Positions 60,301 through 64,000 of a stretch of 64,000 bases of DNA are shown piece by piece. The DNA comes from Gaiellasilicea sp033857955 (GTDB taxonomy: Bacteria; Actinomycetota; Thermoleophilia; Gaiellales; Gaiellaceae): assembly GCA_033857955.1 (NCBI GenBank), contig JAWVCW010000006.1:310001-374000 (forward strand), given 5' to 3'. The position numbers and the translations under genes were made by a program. Numbering within the stretch: the stretch's first letter is position 1; each line of letters begins with the position of its first letter. The notes beneath the pieces were generated by a model. That model was given only the letters and a program-made list of their open reading frames with translations, did no database searches and was not told the DNA's origin.

Positions 60301-63208
60301 TCTTGTCGATCGCCCAAGTGATCGCCTTGCCGGCGATCTCGTCCGAGTCCTTGCACTTCCGCGCCTCGAGGACGAGCTTCGCGGTCGAGCTACCGTCGGC
60401 CGGAACGCGCCCGGGCTTCGCGACGAGCGAAAGCCGCTGGCAGAGATCGACGCGCTCGTCCTCCCCGTTGAACATCGTCGTCGTGTAGATCGCCGACTCG
60501 ACGTTCTCGCCGTAGACCGTCGCCTTGCCCTGGATCTGCAGGCTCTTGAAGCTCGGCACCGTCGCGACGATGTAGTCCTTGTTGCGGTCTCCTGTCGGCT
60601 TCAGGTGCCGGGTCGGCAGCGCGACGCCGTCAGCCGTGATCGAGATCTCGATGTCGCCCGCCCCGCGATCGAGCAGGTCGTCTGCGTGGATCTCGACGTC
60701 TCCGGACTCCATCAGCGTCGACAGGTCGCTCTTCGCCCAGCCCTCGGTGGCGTCCGGGGTTGCCTCGAACGCGCTCATGAGGACGTTGAGATCGGTCATG
60801 AAGGCGCCGGGCGGACTGGCGAGACTGCCCGACTGGTCGAGTGGGAACCGCCCGGGCAGGCGGTCGAGCCTGCCGTCGCCGTTGAAGTCGAAGCGGGAGA
60901 AGACGTTCTCCGGAGTCGGGCAGGCGGCAACCGGCGGCTGTGCGGCCACGCAGCCGTCGAGGTTCGCGTCGTTCTTGCCGTGGGTCGGTCCACCGTCCAG
61001 GACGATCTCGCCGGGCGACGGGCAGCTCGTGTCGGCGGGCGTGTAGCCGCAGCCCTGAAGCCACGCGTCGCGGAACGCGCGGAAGTCGCGCATGTCGATC
61101 TTCCCGTCCGGCTTGATCGGCTCCGGCGCGAGTGTCGGATTCGGCGGCGTCGCGTGCCGCTCGACACGCTGGTTTCCGTCCTTCGTCCTGTCGTTGACGT
61201 CGACCAGATCCTTCGCCGCCCCCGGCAGCGACAGCAGCGACGCGAAGAGATCGAGGCGCGGCTGCGGCGTCCGCGCTGGGGTCTGCGTAGCGTTGCCGGT
61301 CGTGTCGGGGCGTGCCCAGTCGAGCAGGGTGCTCTTGACCTCCGCGATCGTCATGTCCGGCTTGTAGGAGAGGAGGTAGGTGATCGCGCCCGTCACCTGC
61401 GGCGCGGCCATTGAGGTTCCGTCCATGTTCCGGAAAGTGCCGCCCTTGCCCGTGCTGATGATCCCGACGCCCGGAGCGGAGATGTCGCCGCCGTCGTTCG
61501 AGAACTTCGCCCGCATCAGTCCGGGAAGGCTGTTTGGACTGTCGCCGATCGCTTCGACGCCGATGATCGGATTCGTCTTCGGGGAAGTCCAGCGTTTGGA
61601 CGCCCAGATGAACTCGCCGGAGTTCTGCCCGGAGATGACGGCGAACGTGGGGCAGGTGTCCGGATCTCCGCTGAGCGGTGCGCAGAAGTCGTTGCTTTCG
61701 TTCCCCGCGGCCTGGACGATGATCACGCCGAGGCCGGAGGCCCGCTCCGCGATCCGCCGCGCGATCGGGCCGACGTTTGCGACCTCGGTCAACCAGATGT
61801 CGTCGTTCTCCATCGAGCAGTCCTGAGTCGAGCCCGGCTGGCCGTCGTCGGCGGCGCCCGGCCCGCAGTCAGCCGTCGCATGCCGGTTCTGCATCTCCGT
61901 CACACCAGGGGGCGGAAGCGCGATGCTGTAGTTGATCGCGCGCAGCTGAGCGAGCGCACCGCCCGGGCGAACCTCGTCCAGAACATTGTCGAAGATCGTC
62001 AGCTCGTCCGCATACCCGGGCTTGCTCCCCTGGAAGTCGTCGCCGACGTTGTGCACCTTTGCCACGGGATTGATGCCGTCGATGCCCGTTGCGTTGGGCT
62101 GGCGCGTCACCGGCCCGTCGGCCGTGTTGTCGTCCCAGGCGCCGCCGATCGTCCCGGCCACATGCGTACCGTGATTACCGGGCGTGGTGTCCGTGCAGCG
62201 GGAGGAGACCAGATAGACGGTCTGGCAGAACTGGTGGTTCTGGACGCCCGTGAGGTCGGTGTCCGCCTTGTCGGCCGCATCGTCGATGACCCCGGTCATG
62301 ACGGTCGCGTTCTTCGACTTGATCGCCTGAAGGAGGTTCCAGGCCTGGGGAGCCCGGTCGGCCTCGAGATACCAGTTGTCGCCGGCGTAGAGCTCGTTCG
62401 CGGGACCGAGATCTCCCCAGGCCCAGCTGGCTGGATTGCTCACGTCAATGGTGCCGGTGCCGGCGGCGTTGCTGCCGGCGGTGAGGCGTGTGAACGGCGC
62501 CGCGGGCCGCGGCACGGCTTTCGGCTCGAGATCCATATCCTTCGCGGCTGCCTCGACGCGGTCGTCCGACCGGAGCGTCTCGAGCGCGCCGTCCCGTCCG
62601 GAGAAGTCCGAGCTCGAGCCTCCCTCGCCGTCGCCTCCGTAGTCGGGGGCCTCGACGAGCAGCACCCCCAGATCCGGGATGCCGCCGATGATCATGACGC
62701 CCGCCCACCCGAGGATCTCGTTGGCGTCCGCCACGGTCGTGCCCGGGACGAACGTGACGAGGATCCGCGTTCGCGAGGCGAGGATCCCGAGCTCAGGATC
62801 CTCGGCACGGTCTCCGTCGGCGGCCGGCGGAAACGCGATGTCCGGGATGTGGTCGGCGGCAAGGTCGTCCGCCTGCCCGCCAAGCGTTCGGCGAGGCACG
62901 GCGATCGAACCCTTCAACGCGCCGTCGGCAGAGTGGTATGGGTGCGTGCCCAGGAGGTCGATTCGCAAGCTGAAGCCGCCGCCCGGTGGAATGGCTCCGG
63001 AGTCGAAGAGCCCTTCGTCCGAGATGACCTGCTGCGGGAGGCTCGTCTCGTTCGTGAACTGGAGGTTGTCGTGCTCGACCGAGACCTGGCCGGGATAGAA
63101 CCCCCAGTCGTAGATCGAGACGTCGCGCCACGCGGACGCCCCCGCCGCGAAGGCAAGCGCAAGCAAGAGCTGTAGGCCGAGCACGGCAACTCGCACGGCA
63201 CGATTCAT
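51329..63208 (-). CDS. Giant secreted multidomain subtilisin/CAP/cadherin-like protein
   Basis: 3,959 residues from the ATG at 63208, followed by a signal peptide (MNRAVRVAVLGLQLLLALAF, to about 26). Domains, approximate residues: cupredoxin-like 27-103; protease-prodomain-like 125-205; subtilase 275-640 with Asp309, His346 (NHGTHVAG) and Ser599 (GTSMAAP), all intact; dockerin/EF-like Asp-rich sites near 690-790 (DFNGDGRLD); Ig-like around 930-1030; PKD about 1310-1395 (WAWDFGDGE); CAP/SCP 1510-1648 (VNAYRIQNG, AVGENLA, GHNENMLNP); second PKD-like and Ig-like domains, 1750-1930; seven carboxypeptidase-regulatory-like domains 2129-2786; eleven cadherin-like repeats 2790-3770 (NDAPDVxD, DED, NYNGPDSFTYTA); a unique C-terminal domain of about 180 residues. 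No sortase motif or final membrane helix. Probably a calcium-stabilised exoprotein for adhesion or degradation. Confidence 0.92.
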   Translation of the reverse strand: MNRAVRVAVLGLQLLLALAFAAGASAWRDVSIYDWGFYPGQVSVEHDNLQFTNETSLPQQVISDEGLFDSGAIPPGGGFSLRIDLLGTHPYHSADGALKGSIAVPRRTLGGQADDLAADHIPDIAFPPAADGDRAEDPELGILASRTRILVTFVPGTTVADANEILGWAGVMIIGGIPDLGVLLVEAPDYGGDGEGGSSSDFSGRDGALETLRSDDRVEAAAKDMDLEPKAVPRPAAPFTRLTAGSNAAGTGTIDVSNPASWAWGDLGPANELYAGDNWYLEADRAPQAWNLLQAIKSKNATVMTGVIDDAADKADTDLTGVQNHQFCQTVYLVSSRCTDTTPGNHGTHVAGTIGGAWDDNTADGPVTRQPNATGIDGINPVAKVHNVGDDFQGSKPGYADELTIFDNVLDEVRPGGALAQLRAINYSIALPPPGVTEMQNRHATADCGPGAADDGQPGSTQDCSMENDDIWLTEVANVGPIARRIAERASGLGVIIVQAAGNESNDFCAPLSGDPDTCPTFAVISGQNSGEFIWASKRWTSPKTNPIIGVEAIGDSPNSLPGLMRAKFSNDGGDISAPGVGIISTGKGGTFRNMDGTSMAAPQVTGAITYLLSYKPDMTIAEVKSTLLDWARPDTTGNATQTPARTPQPRLDLFASLLSLPGAAKDLVDVNDRTKDGNQRVERHATPPNPTLAPEPIKPDGKIDMRDFRAFRDAWLQGCGYTPADTSCPSPGEIVLDGGPTHGKNDANLDGCVAAQPPVAACPTPENVFSRFDFNGDGRLDRLPGRFPLDQSGSLASPPGAFMTDLNVLMSAFEATPDATEGWAKSDLSTLMESGDVEIHADDLLDRGAGDIEISITADGVALPTRHLKPTGDRNKDYIVATVPSFKSLQIQGKATVYGENVESAIYTTTMFNGEDERVDLCQRLSLVAKPGRVPADGSSTAKLVLEARKCKDSDEIAGKAITWAIDKSSASLTQTPSSTDGTGRATGVFSAGSTTDTYKVTATVDFGNGETQTASVDVTTAPKLKITYLWRQSIDEWHESGSTRWSAAPPGMPDCTLAGVDYCLDNFEIHIDSQANGGISRSGTLEGGGSSFKLTEQLTDSLTTSRATWTLANVDGSTENGEKLSTWQVIDPNAYADKPVDGVASDDAADGLHVQGLQAVGDLPYHYALFGSLAGGTVDPVEVHAARTETLLIPQGVGNEVRFAAHPEQEIVFPRNPDGTLAPFQSCGVKNKDLTTSFGYRVASDGGTYLPGATSIGRKEDFAPGDRPMPVGPGHLHVTYAFAAVASYGTALAPTPTLPDCGVPHAPVAAFTGPAAAEEGRLPQFHDRSTDVDNDIEKWAWDFGDGEPGQTGPNPHHLFPDNGTYTVMLTVTDAKGLSDSSQQQIVVSNLPPEGHIEDAQGQQGTPISVTWGMVDPGKIDKTQLVWSITTTKPGIAPLGGTDAAQEGSLEFPATVPAGIYPLVLKVTDKDGDSTTAEATLTVTPGPTPACDPLTGQNCPPPPPPGVIVCDPGVALDAEETNFLNFVNAYRIQNGVAPLLGVSPTLTKAAEEHAHDMAVNDYMAHTGLDGRGPGERAWDALYPKTAAVGENLATDSATGFQAFFAWRASTAGHNENMLNPSWKAVGIAREQGNHWRWATSYGTALDCPPAVPAGRSAARSSGKDAAPNTDSLEAATSAGEDGIAGAAAPEVVPTPTGAGATVVETSTSESAPNDSKESSAAAFFATEQARLLIAATPPAEPPIPAFTVSDVSPLESKAITFTNVSRDAAGTPIGAVLDFGDGSGAAVLAPGESIVHRYTSSAYLNAKLTATDSSGRSLSVDRWLSVESLPTPTLFYTGDTQGFVGKNVTLRTLAKTWYYGQPIPGLPVTFTIGDLTATAVTGADGQAEATVTLTGVAAGPRTVSISFAGNDDYKATSGSGSLSVLANTLPVAEAGGPYLSGLGNALVLDGSRSRDADPGDSIGSYAWDLDSDGAYDDLLGGTPLPVNWASVLATVCGGTCLAAHDYTIGLQVTDSRGDSSTDTATVRFTNDFALFLGGEGKTIVPGASNSFAVTVVGSEGFTEPVTLSVEGLPADVTGSFSVNPAPPGSVSVLTITAGQGAQTGNFPIIVTGTAGGITHTVSDEVKVAFGLIPICYGTISGGVTDAESGAPVIGATVLDNYGPSAVTDANGRFTLRNVALGYYNAPVGHYLTATKTGHWESSALTTAYCGATSYVDLTMLKKRQGHFSGKVVEGVPDPANPNQVVPTTTPIPGASVAIAYYGPSLTAGSDGTYAGDAELAPGNQPIGYGVTAGAAGYWEQSKAVTADKDNPKTLDFELVKQCTGKVRGGRVLYLDADGNETGEVAANHSVKLWVTFYNYVFLQSDAQGRFDFDRTLLLGHNNAPTSYRVEPVPSDDDPPGSVGVTQDLFISGCGDEAHGDVWIKKGFSGYSTFEGFVYDEETGAPVADAYVGNIYEYGYGTFTDSTGHFRAENIFLGFLQTSAYRYPSATKDGYYASPYQVVLLENGKTATANFRLLKKRYGALAGSVKDVTTGAPIPSAVVTDGGIYCYPSTICGSTDRNGNYSAPQITLGNRNAAVGKNLTAYATDYWSILQITTIEADKTSRLDYRLLRKCTPARIVGSVVNANTQAPIASAQIAGGTYPVYTDAQGRFQIDNIQPGFGNNPTQVYLTASASGFFSQSKTVTIFCGATIAVDFGTRQTSLGVLVGRITNADTGNPMPSVFVGTEFGGSATTDANGDYRIEGVPLGDLNADKDWRVTVAPPGYKPQTKIVTAKANVEARVDFSFSLASNQVPAALAQSVTLTEDTSSFPITLAGSDLDDDPLTFSVMTFPQHGTLVVSGASVSYRPDRDYSGADSFTFAVNDGQDTSLPATVDLTIDPVNDVPFAQADNFTTNENTALAIPIADILANDTDGDGDTLTLTAVLPHYYTFGTAVISGDMVLYTPEPGFSGQANFRYEIGDSHGATTLSNVYITVVHVAGPPSCPDASFSGAEDKQIIGAVTCTDGENDPLAYAVVVGPAHGALSFNADGTFTHTPQSGYSGPDSFTFKANDGTADSRVATASLTIAATTAAPTAVNDAYTTSEDTPLVVAAPGVLGNDADLDGDALSTSLITQPAHGSLTSGADGGFTYVPSHNYNGPDSFSYAASDGTLLSPAATVSITVSPVNDPPEPFFDEVFTPEDTPAWGNVLTNDLDPDGDALTVTLESSPAHGTASLQPNGDFLYAPAANYVGLDEFTYRASDGKASEVAFVKIVVTPVGESPVAADLNVMTPEDTPVSITLTATDPDGGTPTIAVIDPPDHGSYVAGVYTPSPNFNGTDRFVYTATDADGQADNGTVTIHVAPVNDAPDVLDRSVGVDEDSSVAIALTGTDVDGDALSITHTSPSHGSYDGTTYTPAAGYNGPDSFTYTADDGLGRTDTATVSITVRPANDAPDVADRALETDEDTPLTIVLSGSDPDGDTLTLTTTSPSHGSFAGAVYTPAANYNGPDSFTYTADDGHGSTDTATISITVRPVNDPPVAGDQSVALDEDSSLAITFGATDVDGGELTFAATTAPQHGSWDGTTYTPAANYHGPDSFDFVVSDGRGGMDVGSISITVRPVNDAPDVADKSVATDEDIPLAIALTGTDVDSDSLTITTTAPAHGSYAGGVYTPAANYNGPDSFTYAAGDGHGGTDSATVSITVRPVNDAPKVDDRSVTTRQDRPIAILLAGTDVDGDTLTFTHATPFHGSYDGTTYTPAAGYTGPDLFNYTASDGKGGTATAMVSITVTPTTPPVDTTPPSCEIVEQGTTAAGNPFIRFRVEEIGSGLARHEVTYKLNTTVVVEPYPVGSLGPVTLIATAINKKKSMGVEVLFHDLAGNPAICDPIVMTVQRFAGKPQDEVFRNVPHTDHRVTVTNGTPGMRKVVLLVNGRYFGQHRLKAGQVRKFTVGTAMKPGYVNTIRVQASGPKGAKATIVIANIP

Positions 63209-63989
63209 TCCGGTCTCTCGCAGCGCGCCGCTGCGACGCCGCGTGTCAGCGCGGCGTCGGGCGCGAGCCCGGCAAGCTCGATGCGGGTGCGTGTCCTCAT
63301 GTCGTTGTGACTTGGTGGCGGTGGCGTGCCCTCGCGAGAGGACACGCAGCTCGACCCTAGGCCGCACCCCGCGCCACTCGCGCCAGGGAAACCCCTAGGT
63401 TTTCGCCCGGGCCGCCTGAACACGCCGCTGTCAAGGAAGCCTGTCGCTGCCGCGACAATCCACATGCTGAGTGGCGCAGCAGTGAGCCCGCGCGGCCCCC
63501 GGACCTGCCGGTCCCGCCAGCCCCGCAGCGCCGCGTCTCTGCACGCAAGGCAAGCGCAAGCCGGACCTGCAGCACGAACACAGCAACAACCGCGCGTCGA
63601 CCGATTTCTGCCCTCTCCCCTTCGACCCTTGCAACGCCCCAAACATGTATCTACGCGACTTCGATCCACAGGTCAACAAGCGGCGGTTTCCTGGACCTCA
63701 CCGGGCGTACGAGCGCTGACTCGCGCTCGCGCCGTCACCGCGCGAGCCGTCCGCCCAGCGACGGGTACACCAACCTCACGGATTGGAGCTCAGCCGCGGA
63801 CTCGCAGGATCACACGCTTACCGGTCCATTGCCAGCGCGTGTCAGCAGCCTCTTCGGTCCCGGAACATGTCCTCGCAGAGAGCGTTCTGGCCGGTCGTAA
63901 CCGGTCGCAGCCGGTCAGATCCAGTACGAAACACCTGCTCTGATGGGTCATTCGAGGCGGGGAGCCGGCTGTGCCGGTTGGAGCCCGTA
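63209..63989. promoter_or_regulatory. Upstream region of the giant gene; no other gene
   Basis: 781 bases without a supported gene. The word CCTAGG with flanking C/G occurs twice near 63356-63362 and 63392-63398, possibly operator half-sites of the giant gene. 63769-63842 matches 49831-49900 (repeat family). Open frames here are low-complexity Arg/Ser-rich shadows. No ribosomal RNA or tRNA could be folded apart from the end of the window. Confidence 0.4.
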
Positions 63990-64000
63990 CCGGCCTGTCA
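63990..64000 (+). other. Start of a fourth tRNA-Asp-like core (D), cut by the window end
   Basis: The last 11 bases, CCGGCCTGTCA, equal the anticodon-arm start of copy B. The preceding 30 bases contain GGGGAGCC, then GGCT and AGCC that can pair like a D arm, which weakly resembles a tRNA 5' half. It may be the intact tRNA-Asp gene or another relic; the rest lies outside the window. Confidence 0.4.

Noticed and set aside
58304..61414. 1,036-codon open frame on the plus strand
   Set aside because: Antisense to the giant gene; the product is an Arg/Val/Gly-rich shadow caused by high GC third positions, with no domain and no ribosome-binding site, while the minus-strand frame shows clear domains.
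25946..64000. Integrase or transposase gene to explain the tRNA-linked repeats
   Set aside because: I looked for tyrosine recombinase (R..HxxR..Y), serine recombinase and DDE transposase features in all long frames and saw none in this window.

Overview
The window is GC-rich DNA with many GTG starts, very tight gene packing (ATGA and GTGA stop/start overlaps) and FCD-type GntR regulators. That fits a high-GC actinobacterium. The giant secreted multidomain protein and the two-domain DUF5666-type protein make me favour a soil Thermoleophilia-like lineage, but no rRNA or other marker gene is present, so the placement is an inference. No CRISPR array, integrase, transposase or complete tRNA gene was found.

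Positions 1-7782 (minus strand) hold a ribose-type (CUT2) ABC importer (binding protein, double ATPase, two permeases), a DsbA/FrnE-like protein cut by the window edge, a LacI regulator, and a LeuC/LeuD-type hydro-lyase. Positions 7848-17441 (plus strand) hold an operon for a HisD-like dehydrogenase, an ATP-dependent hydantoinase/oxoprolinase pair (HyuA+HyuB), a PrpB-like lyase, an isochorismatase-fold amidase, an iron alcohol dehydrogenase, a 3-hydroxyacyl-CoA dehydrogenase and an SDR. Facing it, 25315-17446 (minus strand) is an operon for a GntR regulator, a CaiB CoA-transferase, an HMG-CoA-lyase-like enzyme, a second HyuA/HyuB pair, a second isochorismatase-fold amidase and a RidA-like protein. 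Together these predict import of a small substrate, opening of one or two cyclic amide/imide/ureide bonds, hydro-lyase isomerisation and aldol-type cleavage to central metabolites. The substrate is unknown, and this is the best candidate for an undescribed pathway.

Positions 25902-30008 look like a 4.1-kb cassette between two 44-base direct repeats of a tRNA-Asp 3' half. It carries a secreted coiled protein, a secreted DUF5666-like protein and an OmpR/HK two-component system. A similar but unoccupied site lies at 50020-50325, and a further core begins at the right end of the window.

Positions 30786-49790 hold a second catabolic island: an Fe3+/polyamine-type ABC importer in one operon with an E1 alpha/beta 2-oxoacid dehydrogenase, a quinone-reductase-like MDR, a lactone-hydrolase-like amidohydrolase, a class III (LigB) extradiol dioxygenase, a GntR regulator, two HpcH/HpaI aldolases, a GMC oxidoreductase, an active/degenerate pair of amidohydrolases with a Rieske ferredoxin between them, an SDR, an aldehyde dehydrogenase and a 2-oxopentenoate-hydratase-like protein. 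This reads as a meta-cleavage-type aromatic catabolic route. Two copies of the same palindromic operator control its two divergent promoters.

Positions 51329-63208 (minus strand) are one gene for a roughly 3,960-residue secreted protein: cupredoxin-like domain, subtilisin-type protease, dockerin-like Ca sites, Ig/PKD domains, a CAP domain, seven carboxypeptidase-regulatory-like domains and eleven cadherin-like repeats. The regions 25316-26231, 29648-30785, 49791-51328 and 63209-64000 hold no gene that I can support.
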